From Pararobbsia silviterrae (lineage in GTDB: Bacteria > Pseudomonadota > Gammaproteobacteria > Burkholderiales > Burkholderiaceae), in the NCBI RefSeq assembly GCF_003628125.1, contig NZ_RBZU01000010.1:124001-188000 (forward strand): 64,000 bases of DNA. Direction: 5' to 3'. The notes below the pieces were generated by a model. It saw nothing but the letters and a program-made list of their open reading frames with translations. It did not search any database and had not been told where the DNA came from. This document shows positions 26,377 to 35,627 of this stretch, one piece after another; within the stretch, counting starts at the first letter, position 1, and each line of letters opens with the position of its first letter. Both the position numbers and the translations under genes were made by a program.

Positions 26377-27437
26377 CGTGCGAGCCTCGGATCGAAAACA
26401 TGGACGAGCCAATCCGTGACGCCGTTGATCAACACGAACGCGATCCCGATCACGAGCGTCGCGCCGAGGATCGCGGGCGTATCCGACGCGAACAGCGCCG
26501 TGCTCAGGTACCGGCCGATCCCCGGCCACGCGAAGATCGTCTCGGTCAGCACGGCGCCTTCAAGCAAACTCGCATAGCCCAACGCGAGCACGGTCAGCAG
26601 CGTGCCCGCGATATTCGGCAACACGTGCGAGAGCAGAATCCGACGCTCGCTCGCGCCCTTCGCGCGCGCGAGCGTCACATATTCGTGGCCGAGCTCGCCG
26701 AGCATCGCAGTCCGCGTCAGACGCGCGACGTTGCCGACCGCGCTGAACGCAAGCACGAGCACCGGCAACACGAGATGCGCGATCGCACTCGCGAACGCGC
26801 CCGTCTCGCTGCTGCGCCACGCATCGACAAGCACGAAACCCGTATGCATGTCGATCGTGTACTCATACGCGTCGTCGAGACGCCCGGGCCCGCCGGTCCA
26901 ATGGAGCCGAGCGTAGAACACATAGAGCGCGACGAGCCCGAGCCAGAAGATGGGCACCGACGCGCCGAGCACGGCCAGCGCGCGCACGCACTGATCGACG
27001 ATGCGGCCCGGACGCGCCGCGCCGAGCATGCCCGCCGCGATGCCCACGACGGCGCAGACCGCCATCGCAATCGTCGCAAGTTCGATCGTCGCGGGGAACA
27101 CGCGCGCGAGGTCTTGCGAAACAGGCTGACCCGTGGATCGCGACAGACCGAGGTCGCCGTGCGCGAGCCGTGCGACGTAGTGCGCGAATTGCAGCGGACG
27201 CGACACATCGAGTCCGAGCGCGTGCCGCGCTGCGCGATACGCGCTCTCGCTCGCGTGATCGCCGACAAGCTGGCGGACAGGATCGATCGGCGACAGCGAC
27301 GACAACGCGAACGTCACGGCCAGCAGGCCCGCGATCGTTAACGCGGATGCGCCGAGCCGGCCCAGCGCGCGTGCGATCGACGAGGCCCGTGCCGTGCGCG
27401 CGTGGGCGCTATTCAAGGAAGAAAACGGTAGCGGCAT
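26373..27437 (-). CDS. Peptide-type ABC transporter permease, DppB-like
   Basis: 354 residues. About six membrane segments and an EAA loop (EYVTLARAKGASERRILLSHVLPN) and a typical end (EGAVLTETIFAWPGIGRYLSTALFASD). The N-terminus has an unusually long polar extension (about 45 residues) before the first membrane helix. The start at ATG 27437 is four bases after the binding-protein stop, indicating coupled translation. Confidence 0.92.
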   Translation of the reverse strand: MPLPFSSLNSAHARTARASSIARALGRLGASALTIAGLLAVTFALSSLSPIDPVRQLVGDHASESAYRAARHALGLDVSRPLQFAHYVARLAHGDLGLSRSTGQPVSQDLARVFPATIELATIAMAVCAVVGIAAGMLGAARPGRIVDQCVRALAVLGASVPIFWLGLVALYVFYARLHWTGGPGRLDDAYEYTIDMHTGFVLVDAWRSSETGAFASAIAHLVLPVLVLAFSAVGNVARLTRTAMLGELGHEYVTLARAKGASERRILLSHVLPNIAGTLLTVLALGYASLLEGAVLTETIFAWPGIGRYLSTALFASDTPAILGATLVIGIAFVLINGVTDWLVHVFDPRLAR

Positions 27438-27441
27438 CGTA

Positions 27442-29016
27442 TTACTTGCTGACCCTGTCGTAATAGACCATGTCGGCATCGAGTCCTTGCTGGTATCCGT
27501 GAACATTCGAGCGCAACACGATCTGCTCGTGCGCCTGCAGCGCGATCACGAAGGGCGAGTTCGCCTGAACGTGCGTCTGAATCTGCGTATACAGCGCGAT
27601 GCGACGCGCGGGATCGCGCTCGGCGACGGCCTGCCGCGTGAGATCGGTCAACGCGGGAATGTGCCATGCCGCGCGCGCGGCGATCGTCGCGGTGCCGTCT
27701 TCGGGGTTCGATGCAAACGCGCTCGCGGTCGAATTCGGATCGAAATAGTCGGGGATCCAATACAACCACGCCGCCTGCTCGGTCCGCGTGCGCGTGCGCG
27801 CATAGACCTCGCTCGCGGTGCCCGGCAGGATCCGCACCGTGATGCCCGCCGCGCCGAACGTCGCCTGCAGCGATTGCGCGATATCGGGAAACGGCGGCTG
27901 ATTGAACACATCAAGCGTGAGCGTCGCGTCATGAATGCCCGCGCGCGCGAGGATCGCCTTCGCACGCGCGATGTCGAGGTGATAGGGCGTCGTATTGAGC
28001 GCGCCCGGCACGCCGTTCGCGAGGAACGCCTGATGCACTTCGAACGTGCCTTTAAGCAGCGTATTCGCGATGCCGTCGTAGTCGACGAGCCAACGCGCGG
28101 CCTCCCAGAACGCCGGATTCGCGAGCACGGGGTTCTCGGTATTGCCCGCATTGAGCAGCAGATAGTGGACGGCCGCCGAAGGCAGTCGCAACGTCGCGAG
28201 TCCGGCTTCGCCCTGCAATGCGGCGACCTGATCGGGACCGAGATCGCGCGCGATATCGGCATCGCCGACCTCGACGAGCAGGCGTCGCGTCGCGGCATCG
28301 GCGACGTTCTTGATCACGATGGTCCGCACGTGCGGCGCGCCGCCGGGCGACGACGGATTCGCCGCGAGCACGAGCGCCTCGTGCGGGATATAACGGCGAA
28401 TCGAGAACGGGCCGCTGCCCGCCGAATGCAGATGCAGCCACGCATTGCCCGCATCGTTCGCGACGTCATGCGCGCGGACCTCGCGCGCGTCCAGTATCGA
28501 CGCGACGGGTGCGGTCAGCACATTGAGCGCGAACGAGGGACCGACCGCTTTCGGCCACGTGATCCGCACATGCGCGGCATCGAGCGCGATCACGTGCTCG
28601 GCGACGTTCGCGGCGGTCCAGCCGAGTTCGTTGAGAATAAAGGCGGGCGCGCGATTCAACGTCACGGCGCGGCGCAGCGACCAGACGACGTCGTCGGCAT
28701 CGACTGCGCGCCCGCTCGCGAACGTCGCGCCCGAGCGCAGCGTGAACGTGAGACTGTGTCCGTCGGCCCCGGTGTTCCAGCTTTGCGCGAGCACGGGGTC
28801 GAGTTGACGCGGATCGTCGCGGTCGGGTTCCGCAAGCCGTTCGTAGACGCTCGTAAACGCCTGCACGCTCGATAGTTCGAACCCTTCGGCCGGATCGAGA
28901 CTCACGATGTCGTCGAGCGATTGCGCGACGACGAGGATATCGGGCGGCGTCGCCGCATGGGCGACGGCCGCCGACATCCCGACCGCAAAGAGCGCGACTC
29001 GATGCAAAAGCCGCAT
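27442..29016 (-). CDS. Peptide-type ABC transporter substrate-binding protein (SBP family 5)
   Basis: 524 residues. Signal peptide (MRLLHRVALFAVGMSAAVAHA, cleaved near residue 21), then the family-5 fold: DPAEGFELSSVQAFTSVYERLAEPD and a C-terminal WIPDYFDPNS, typical of dipeptide/nickel-type receptors (YWxADYPDP). It binds the ligand in the periplasm for the DppBCDF-like subunits that follow. The ATG is one base after the TonB-receptor stop (TAGcATG on the minus strand), an unusually tight join between an outer-membrane receptor and a periplasmic binding protein, which suggests they handle the same ligand. Confidence 0.93.
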   Translation of the reverse strand: MRLLHRVALFAVGMSAAVAHAATPPDILVVAQSLDDIVSLDPAEGFELSSVQAFTSVYERLAEPDRDDPRQLDPVLAQSWNTGADGHSLTFTLRSGATFASGRAVDADDVVWSLRRAVTLNRAPAFILNELGWTAANVAEHVIALDAAHVRITWPKAVGPSFALNVLTAPVASILDAREVRAHDVANDAGNAWLHLHSAGSGPFSIRRYIPHEALVLAANPSSPGGAPHVRTIVIKNVADAATRRLLVEVGDADIARDLGPDQVAALQGEAGLATLRLPSAAVHYLLLNAGNTENPVLANPAFWEAARWLVDYDGIANTLLKGTFEVHQAFLANGVPGALNTTPYHLDIARAKAILARAGIHDATLTLDVFNQPPFPDIAQSLQATFGAAGITVRILPGTASEVYARTRTRTEQAAWLYWIPDYFDPNSTASAFASNPEDGTATIAARAAWHIPALTDLTRQAVAERDPARRIALYTQIQTHVQANSPFVIALQAHEQIVLRSNVHGYQQGLDADMVYYDRVSK

Positions 29017-29017
29017 G

Positions 29018-31714
29018 CTAGAAACGGTAGGTCGCGCCGACTTCAAGGTACCGGCCTTCATCCGTGTAGATCGACGGATCGTACGGCGTCGCGGTCGGGA
29101 ACTCCTGCCAGAGCGGATCGTACGGCGGCTGGCGATTGAACAGGTTGTACGCCGAGGCGTAGATCGTCCAGTGCTTGAAGCCCGTGTACGCGATGTTCAG
29201 ATTGAACTGGCTATACGATCCGACGCGGCCCGGCCCGCTTTCCTGCGTGAGCGTGTAGGGTCCCGTGAACTGATACGTGAGCGTCGCGCTGATCTTGTCG
29301 AACTTCCAGTTCAGGTTCGTATTGCCCTTCCAGCGCGGAAAGCTCGCACCGAACGGTGTGTCGATCGCGCCGTCGTTGCCCGCGAAGTCGGACGATTCTC
29401 CGCCCGCATCCTGCTTGAAGTGCCAGACCCAGGCCCAATCGCCGCTCAGCGTGAACGTGCCGAGCGTCGTCGGCAGCGCACGACGGAAATTGAACTCGAA
29501 GCCGTCGGTCGTCAGCGTGTTGAGGTTCTCGTAACCGATATTCACGTACGCGATCGTGCCATTCGCATTGCGCACGACGACGTTCGGATTGTTCTCGTCG
29601 ACGAGCTCCTGCATATTCGCCGTGCCGATCACGTTCTTGACGACGATCTTGTACCAGTCGAAGCCAATATCGGTCTTCGAATCGGGCGACAGTTCGAAGC
29701 CGAGATTGTAGTTCTGTGTCCGTTCGGGTTGCAGATTCGGATTACCGCGCACGAGCACCGAATAGGTCTGGCCTTGCGGGTTGCTCGGGTTGTAAGTCGG
29801 TGAATACGGATCGATGGCCGTCTGAATGCCCGACGATGTCGATTGCGAATTCTCGGCGAGCGTCGGTGCGCGGAAGCCGCGGCTATACGATGCATAGGCC
29901 GTGAATTGCCGGACCGGCTGGAAACGCAGCGCGAAGCGCGGCGAGAACGCACCGCCGAAATCGCTGTAATGATCGTAACGGCCCGACTGACTGAACGACA
30001 GGCCCGAAATGATCGGCACGTCGAGCTGATAGTAGGCCGCCGCGACATTGCGCTCGCCGCTGATCGATTGAAGACTGTACGGGATCGCGAGACCCGCGAC
30101 CTGATTGCCGTATTCGCCGACGTAGTCGCTCTCGTGAAGGAACTGCGCGCCGATGCCGAAACCGACGTCGCCGGCCGGCAGATGGAACAAATTCGACGTC
30201 GATGCCGAGACGTCGAGGGTTTCAAGCTTCGAGATCGCTTCGTTTTCGTCGGATGTGTAGAGACCCGCGAGTCCGTTCGGCGTCGCCGACGGATTCGCGA
30301 AATCGAACACGCTGTTGTTGATGATGTTGGTCAGGCCCGCGACGCTGAGCAAGCCAGTCTCGTAGTTGTCGACCGTGCTCTGCGAATGACTGAGGCTCGC
30401 GGTCCAGTCCCAGTCGCCGAACTTCGGGGTCGAGAACGAGCCCTGCACGCCCGTCGATGCACGATAGAACGTCGAGGTCGTGCGCAACTGCTCGGGCTCG
30501 CCCGTGAACACGTACGTCAGCGGCGTCGCCGTGTGGTACGGGTTGTAGAGGTTCGTTCCGGGGACGATGTTCGAGATCTGCGTCAGGCCGCCGGTCGCCG
30601 GATTGAACGCCTCCGTGCCGTCGCCGATGCTCGCATAGCCCTCGTCCGTCACGGTCGTATTGCGGCTGCCCCAGAGATCGACGAAGGCCTGCGTCGTGTC
30701 GTCGATCTTGAACGCGGCGTGAATCTTCGCGCTCAGGCGCTCTTCGTACGGATGCAGCGACATGCCGTCGGCCGTATCGACACCGCATGCGGTCCCGCTC
30801 GCCGGCCCATTGAGGATCGATGCGCCGCTGACGACCGAGCCGCCCGAGGGGCACGTCGTCAATGCCGCGCCGCCCCCGCCGACGCCGTTCGGTTCCCAAT
30901 AGTCGGCGCCTTTCGTGATGAGCCCGTACGGGTTGCTCGTGTAATCCTGCCCCTGCGTGTTCGAGCGATCGGCCAGCGTATAGCCGTTCTGCTGGAACAC
31001 GCTTGCGCTAGCCGTGACGTTGAAACGGTCGGCATCGATATCGCCGAAGCCGCCGTTGATATTGAACTTCTTCGTGAACTCGCCGCCGCTCGTCGCATTG
31101 CCGAGTCCGCCGCCGATTTCGAGGCCCTGGAAGTTCTTCTTCGTGATGATGTTGACGACGCCCGCGATCGCATCGGAGCCGTACTGCGAGACCGCGCCGG
31201 TCTTGACGATCTCGATGCGCTCGATCGCGTTGAGCGGAATCGTATTGAGGTCGAAGAACGAATCCGTGCCGTTCGACGGGAACGCATACGGTGCGACACG
31301 CTGACCGTCGACGAGCACGAGCGTGTATTTCTCGCTGAGGCCGCGCATCGCAATGCCCGCGCCGCCCGTTGCGCCATACGCGAAGTTGTCGCCCCAACTG
31401 CTCGCCGAATTGACGGTCGAATCGCGCAGGAACTCGGACAGCGTGGTCGCGCCGCTCTGCTCGATGTCCTTCGATGTGATCGTCTGGACCTGGTTATAGC
31501 CGGTCTTGTCGGCGGTCCGGATCAGCGAACCCGTGACCTGGACCTTGTCGAGCGCGACGGGCGCCGTTTGTGTATCCGCCTGAGTCGCATTTGCGGCGGT
31601 ATCGGCGGGTTGCGGCGCGCTTTGCGCATGAGCCGCCGACAGCAAGGCCGCCGACAGGATGATTTCTGCGCCCGCGTAGGTGCCGATCGCGCGCGCAATC
31701 GCTCTCTTCTTCAC
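29018..31714 (-). CDS. TonB-dependent outer-membrane receptor
   Basis: 898 residues. Signal peptide with Ala-rich region ending SAAHAQ (about residue 30), TonB-box/plug region (VALDKVQVTGSLIRTADKTG, TTLSEFLRDSTVNSAS, VLVDGQRVAPYAFP, GSDAIAGVVNIITKK) and a barrel that ends in the usual Phe (YRF). No STN signalling domain. The plug resembles the broad carbohydrate/peptide-type TonB receptors more than classical siderophore ones. GTG 31714 follows SD acgggga; TTG at 31732 lacks one. It is the first gene of a block with the peptide ABC importer. Confidence 0.93.
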   Translation of the reverse strand: MKKRAIARAIGTYAGAEIILSAALLSAAHAQSAPQPADTAANATQADTQTAPVALDKVQVTGSLIRTADKTGYNQVQTITSKDIEQSGATTLSEFLRDSTVNSASSWGDNFAYGATGGAGIAMRGLSEKYTLVLVDGQRVAPYAFPSNGTDSFFDLNTIPLNAIERIEIVKTGAVSQYGSDAIAGVVNIITKKNFQGLEIGGGLGNATSGGEFTKKFNINGGFGDIDADRFNVTASASVFQQNGYTLADRSNTQGQDYTSNPYGLITKGADYWEPNGVGGGGAALTTCPSGGSVVSGASILNGPASGTACGVDTADGMSLHPYEERLSAKIHAAFKIDDTTQAFVDLWGSRNTTVTDEGYASIGDGTEAFNPATGGLTQISNIVPGTNLYNPYHTATPLTYVFTGEPEQLRTTSTFYRASTGVQGSFSTPKFGDWDWTASLSHSQSTVDNYETGLLSVAGLTNIINNSVFDFANPSATPNGLAGLYTSDENEAISKLETLDVSASTSNLFHLPAGDVGFGIGAQFLHESDYVGEYGNQVAGLAIPYSLQSISGERNVAAAYYQLDVPIISGLSFSQSGRYDHYSDFGGAFSPRFALRFQPVRQFTAYASYSRGFRAPTLAENSQSTSSGIQTAIDPYSPTYNPSNPQGQTYSVLVRGNPNLQPERTQNYNLGFELSPDSKTDIGFDWYKIVVKNVIGTANMQELVDENNPNVVVRNANGTIAYVNIGYENLNTLTTDGFEFNFRRALPTTLGTFTLSGDWAWVWHFKQDAGGESSDFAGNDGAIDTPFGASFPRWKGNTNLNWKFDKISATLTYQFTGPYTLTQESGPGRVGSYSQFNLNIAYTGFKHWTIYASAYNLFNRQPPYDPLWQEFPTATPYDPSIYTDEGRYLEVGATYRF

Positions 31715-31828
31715 TGGAATCCCCGTAGTCAATCGTTGATCGGCGCCGCCCGGCTTAGGGTTGTGTGCTGGTACCGTGCGCGGTCGCCCCGCAGACCTCC
31801 GCGCATCGCGCGGGAGGCCGACTGTCGC

Positions 31829-31850
31829 CCCGACTGACTCGTCAGTCGGG
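31829..31850. repeat. Perfect inverted repeat upstream of the TonB-receptor gene
   Basis: Arms CCCGACTGAC and GTCAGTCGGG flank a two-base centre (TC). It sits 115-136 bases before the receptor start and about 80 after the upstream permease stop. No T-run follows on either strand, so it is more likely an operator or 5' RNA hairpin than a terminator. Confidence 0.6.
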
Positions 31851-31930
31851 ATGGATCTATTCTCAAGTTGCTACCGGGTATTACCAACCAATCAAATCAG
31901 CTTTCGATATTCCCGTTCTCAGCGCGTGCT

Positions 31931-32617
31931 TCACGACGGCTCGCGCCGCATCGCGCCGATCAGGCGATTCGCGAGCGCCTGAAACGCCGAGCACACGACG
32001 AGATACACCGCGCCGACGAACAGGAAGATCTGCGCGGGATAGATCATCAGACGGTTGTTGATCTGGTTCGCGAGAAACGTGAACTCGGGCACGCCGACGA
32101 TATACGCCAGCGACGTGTCCTTGATCAGCGACACCCATTGATTGATGAACGACGGCGCCATGATCCGGATCGCCTGAGGCAGCAGCACGTAGCGCAAGGC
32201 CTGCGCCTGCGTCATGCCGAGCGACAGCGCGGCCGTGCGCTGTCCTTGCCCGACGCCGACGATGCCGGCGTGCACGGCATGCGAGAGATACGCGCCGCCG
32301 ATCAGCGACAGCGCGCAGATGACCGTCGCGAGGCCGGGCACATCGATATGCAACAGGATCGGCATCAGAAAGAAGGTCCAGAAAATCAGCATCAGGACTG
32401 GTATCGCGCGAAAGAAACCGATGACCGTCACGAGCGCGCCGTAGACGATGCCGCGCGTCACGGACAGCGCGATCCCGCCCGCGAGTCCGAGCAACGCGGA
32501 CGCGCCCGCGGAGAGCACCGACATCACGAGCGTCAACGCGACGCCGCCGAGCGGGCCGTGCGGAAACGTGCCGAGAAACAGGTAGCGCAGCGTCGGCAGC
32601 CAGTCGATGCCGTTCAT
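31931..32617 (-). CDS. Polar amino-acid ABC transporter permease (second)
   Basis: 228 residues, HisM/GlnP family. About five membrane segments and the EAA-like loop (RTAALSLGMTQAQALRYVLLPQAIRIMAPSF) followed by QWVSLIKDTSLAYIVGVPEF. The ATG at 32617 overlaps the stop of the first permease (ATGA). A much longer open frame through both genes, to 33400, is out of frame with the first permease and not real. No ATPase gene is present in this operon. Confidence 0.93.
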   Translation of the reverse strand: MNGIDWLPTLRYLFLGTFPHGPLGGVALTLVMSVLSAGASALLGLAGGIALSVTRGIVYGALVTVIGFFRAIPVLMLIFWTFFLMPILLHIDVPGLATVICALSLIGGAYLSHAVHAGIVGVGQGQRTAALSLGMTQAQALRYVLLPQAIRIMAPSFINQWVSLIKDTSLAYIVGVPEFTFLANQINNRLMIYPAQIFLFVGAVYLVVCSAFQALANRLIGAMRREPS

Positions 32618-33345
32618 GCGTGCCCCCGCTGACGCGCCGTTGCGCCGAAGCGTTGCCAGAGCAGCAACGCGACTTCGATCGCGGCGATCGTCACGATATA
32701 GAGCACCGTCGCCGCGCCGAACGCCTCGAACGTCTTGAACGTCTCGGTATCGACCTGGCGGGACATATACGAAAGCTCGGCGAAACCCAGCGCCATCGTC
32801 AGCGACGAATTCTTGACGACGTTCATATATTGGCCGGCAAGCGGCGGCATCGCGATGCGGATCGCCTGCGGCACGATGACATGACGGAACGTCGCCCACG
32901 GCGTGAGTCCGAGCGCCGCCGCCGCATCGTATTGCCCGGCCGCGACGCCGCGGATGCCCGCGCGAAACTCCTCGCCGACGAATGCCGTCGTATAACAGGT
33001 CAAGCCGACCCATCCCGCCACGCATTCGAACGACGGCCATGCGAGCCGAAGCCCGTCGAGCGCAACGGCATGCGGCGCGTTGAGCCATGCCATCACGTCT
33101 TGCGGCAGCAGCGCCGCGACGCCGAAATACCAGAACAGCAATTGCACGAGCAAGGGCGAGTTGCGGAAGATCAGCACGTAAAGCGCCGCGGCACGCGACG
33201 GCAGCCGCGCACGCGCATTGCGCGCGAGCGCGAGGCCGAACCCCAACGCCGTGGCGGCGATCGATGCACCGATCGACAGCATCAGCGTCATGGCGAAGCC
33301 GTGCAGAATCCAGCCGATGTATTTCGGCTCGAGCCAGCCGCTCAT
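32614..33345 (-). CDS. Polar amino-acid ABC transporter permease (first)
   Basis: 243 residues, HisQ/GltJ family. FRNSPLLVQLLFWYFG and FVGEEFRAGIRGVAAGQYDAAAALGLTPWATFRHVIVPQAIR carry the family motifs (GxxxVPxGQxEAAxALG-type). The ATG at 33345 overlaps the stop of a 29-codon ORF (ATGA), which itself overlaps the binding-protein gene. It forms the channel with the second permease. Confidence 0.94.
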   Translation of the reverse strand: MSGWLEPKYIGWILHGFAMTLMLSIGASIAATALGFGLALARNARARLPSRAAALYVLIFRNSPLLVQLLFWYFGVAALLPQDVMAWLNAPHAVALDGLRLAWPSFECVAGWVGLTCYTTAFVGEEFRAGIRGVAAGQYDAAAALGLTPWATFRHVIVPQAIRIAMPPLAGQYMNVVKNSSLTMALGFAELSYMSRQVDTETFKTFEAFGAATVLYIVTIAAIEVALLLWQRFGATARQRGHA

Positions 33346-33431
33346 ACGTCGGACCGCCAGGCGTCGCGCGGCATCCTGTCGATGAGCCTGCCGTCTTCAA
33401 GCGGCAAGCTCGGATCGAATCGCTTCGCCAT
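33342..33431 (-). CDS. 29-residue bridging ORF between binding protein and permease genes
   Basis: An ATG-started frame of 29 codons exactly fills the gap between the SBP and first permease genes. Its ATG overlaps the SBP stop (TGATG) and its TGA overlaps the permease ATG (ATGA). It reads MAKRFDPSLPLEDGRLIDRM, then PRDAWRSDV: hydrophilic, no membrane segment. I know no family for it. It may be a true small protein of the transporter or a leader that couples translation of the two genes. Its precise fit on both sides argues against chance. Confidence 0.5.
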   Translation of the reverse strand: MAKRFDPSLPLEDGRLIDRMPRDAWRSDV

Positions 33432-34249
33432 CAGCTCTTCTGCGGATCGCCGATCTTGAACAGACGCGGCAACGGCGCGCGGCTGTTCGGGCCGAACCAC
33501 TGATCGTAGATCTTCGCGGCCGAACCGTTCGCTTCGAGGCCCACGAGCGTTTCGTTCACGACGTCGAGCAGGCGCGTCTCACCCTTCGGCACGCCCACGC
33601 CTTCGTAGTCGTTCGAAATCGTGAACGGCGAGATTTCATAGTTCGCCTTGTCCGGCACGTTCGCGAGCAGTCCGACGAGCTTCGGGCCGTCCTGCGTGAT
33701 CGCCTGGACATTGCCCGCGCGCAATGCCGCAAACGCGAACGGCGTATCGTCGTAGGCGACGATCGTCGCGTTCGGGAACTGTGCGCGAACCTGTTGCTCA
33801 TTCGTCGTGCCCTTGTCGGCGCCGATACGAAGGCCATTGAGCTGATCGCGCGTCTTGAGCACGCCCTTCTTCGCGATGAACTGCGTGCCCGATGCGAAAT
33901 ACGGCGTGCTGAAGTCGACTTCCTTCTTGCGTTCGTCGGTGATCGTGAAGTTCGCGAACACGAGATCGACCTTGCCCGATTTCAGGAACGCGATGCGATT
34001 CGCGGGATTAGTCGGCTGGATCTCGAGCTTGACGCCGAGCTTCGCCGCGACGGCGCGCGCGTAATCGACGTCGAGACCGACGATGTCGTTCGTTTTCGGA
34101 TCGACGAAACCGAACGGCGGATTGCTGTCGAACGTCGCGACGCGCAGCACGCCGGCCTTCTTGATGTCGTCGAGCCGGTCGGCATGCGCCAGGTTCGATA
34201 CGGCAAGCAGCAGCCCCGCGACGATCAGCCCCAATTGTTTAAATCTCAT
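33431..34249 (-). CDS. Polar amino-acid ABC transporter substrate-binding protein (SBP family 3)
   Basis: 272 residues. Signal peptide (MRFKQLGLIVAGLLLAVSNLAHA, about 23 residues) and the family-3 pattern: LRVATFDSNPPFGFVDPKTNDIVGLDVDYARAVAAKLG, NRIAFLKSGKVDLVFANFTIT, RIGADKGTTNEQ. Such proteins bind glutamate, glutamine, His or related polar amino acids; the ligand is unknown. ATG 34249 is used; a GTG three codons upstream (34258) is the alternative. First gene of the minus-strand transport block. Confidence 0.93.
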   Translation of the reverse strand: MRFKQLGLIVAGLLLAVSNLAHADRLDDIKKAGVLRVATFDSNPPFGFVDPKTNDIVGLDVDYARAVAAKLGVKLEIQPTNPANRIAFLKSGKVDLVFANFTITDERKKEVDFSTPYFASGTQFIAKKGVLKTRDQLNGLRIGADKGTTNEQQVRAQFPNATIVAYDDTPFAFAALRAGNVQAITQDGPKLVGLLANVPDKANYEISPFTISNDYEGVGVPKGETRLLDVVNETLVGLEANGSAAKIYDQWFGPNSRAPLPRLFKIGDPQKS

Positions 34250-34558
34250 GACAGGCACCCGGTAGACGAACGCGGACCGGCATCGAAGGCGCGGTTCACG
34301 CGTACGCGTGTTTTGACGAGCGGCGACTGTAGCAATGCGCGCGAATGAACCGAACGATTTAATCGTTAGTTGTTAAGCGCGCGCGGTTATATGACTGCGT
34401 CTTTGCAAGCCCCGGGAATAAGCATCGCAGCTTTGCTTCTTTGCGCTTTGCGCACCGCGCGCGTACGGTGGCCGGTCCCATGCACGCGCGTGTCGAACAC
34501 CATTCGCATGCGGTCGTTGCGCATGATTTCCGTGCGACCTCATCATCGAAGACCTGCC
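34250..34558. promoter_or_regulatory. Divergent promoter region with a 15-bp palindrome
   Basis: This 309-base gap separates two divergent binding-protein genes and must hold both promoters. It contains the perfect palindrome AACGATT-T-AATCGTT at 34353-34367, a good operator candidate. No gene is seen. Exact -35/-10 boxes could not be fixed. Confidence 0.45.
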
Positions 34559-35596
34559 ATGAATCCGATCCACGCATCGCCTCTCCTGAAACGGCTTCGC
34601 CGCGCGTTCGCGGGCGTGCTCGTGCTTGCATCGGCCACACTATCGTATTGCGAGCCCGCGCATGCCGAAGGCAAGATCAGCATCGCGCAACAGTTCGGCA
34701 TCGGGTATCTGATTCTCGACGTCGTCCAGGACCAGCATCTGATCGAGAAGTACGGCAAGCAGGAAGGCCTCGATATCGAGGTCGAATGGAAGACGGTCTC
34801 GGGCGCGACGTCGATGAACGAAGCGCTGCTTGCGGGCGCGATCGATGTCGTCTCGGCCGGCGTGCCGCCGATGCTCACGATGTGGGACCGCACGCGCGGT
34901 CATCAGAACGTCAAGGCTGTCGCATCGCTCGGTTCGATGCCGAACTATCTGCTCACGAACAATCCGAACATCAAGACGCTCAAGGACTTCACCGAGCACG
35001 ACCGCATCGCGGTGCCCGCGGCAGGCGTCGGCTTTCAGTCGCGGACGCTCCAGATCGCGACCGCGCGCGCCCTCGGCGACGGCGCATACAAGCAACTCGA
35101 TACGATCTCGATCAGCCTCGCGCACCCGGACGCGACGACCGCCCTCATCGCGGGACATTCGGAAATCGACGCGCATTTCTCGAGTCCGCCGTTTCAGTAC
35201 CAGGAACTCGAACATGCGAACATCCACAAGATCCTGAGCTCGTACGACGTGCTCGGCGGCAGCGGCACATTCAACGCGCTCTATACGACCGAGAAATTCC
35301 ACGACGAGAACCCGAAGACCTATCGCGCGTTCTATGAAGCCTTGCGCGAGGCCGCGCGCATCATCAACGCCGACAAGAATGCGGCGGCCGCGACGTATCT
35401 GCGTGTCGAGCATTCGAGCCTGCCGTTGCCGCTCGTGCAGAAGATCGTCAACGATCCCGAGATCTCGTTCACGATCTCGCCCGAACGCAGCTTCGTCTAC
35501 GCGAGCGAACTGCACCGTCTCGGCGTGCTCAAGAACGGCGCGACCTCATGGAAAGACTATTTCTTCCCCGAGGCGTGGTCGTCGCCCGGCAGTTGA
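34559..35596 (+). CDS. ABC transporter substrate-binding protein, SsuA/TauA/NMT1 type
   Basis: 345 residues. Signal peptide (about residues 1-35, ending CEPAHA), then the NMT1-like pattern KISIAQQFGIGYLILDVVQD, SMNEALLAGAIDVVSAGVPPML and a C-terminal WKDYFFPEAW. These proteins bind sulfonates, nitrate, aromatic acids or thiamine precursors. ATG 34559 is chosen because it gives a normal signal peptide; the frame is open further upstream. Its likely permease and ATPase are encoded on the opposite strand directly beyond its 3' end, an unusual convergent layout. Confidence 0.9.
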   Translation: MNPIHASPLLKRLRRAFAGVLVLASATLSYCEPAHAEGKISIAQQFGIGYLILDVVQDQHLIEKYGKQEGLDIEVEWKTVSGATSMNEALLAGAIDVVSAGVPPMLTMWDRTRGHQNVKAVASLGSMPNYLLTNNPNIKTLKDFTEHDRIAVPAAGVGFQSRTLQIATARALGDGAYKQLDTISISLAHPDATTALIAGHSEIDAHFSSPPFQYQELEHANIHKILSSYDVLGGSGTFNALYTTEKFHDENPKTYRAFYEALREAARIINADKNAAAATYLRVEHSSLPLPLVQKIVNDPEISFTISPERSFVYASELHRLGVLKNGATSWKDYFFPEAWSSPGS

Positions 35597-35627
35597 TCGG
35601 CGCGCGTCACGAAGCGCTCATCGCATC

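Noticed and set aside
29843-31837. A 664-codon plus-strand frame opposite the TonB receptor
   Set aside because: Antisense to a complete receptor; no SD and no recognisable motif.
32618-33400. In-frame upstream extension of the second amino-acid permease
   Set aside because: It overlaps the first permease in a different frame; the ATGA overlap at 32614-32617 marks the real start.
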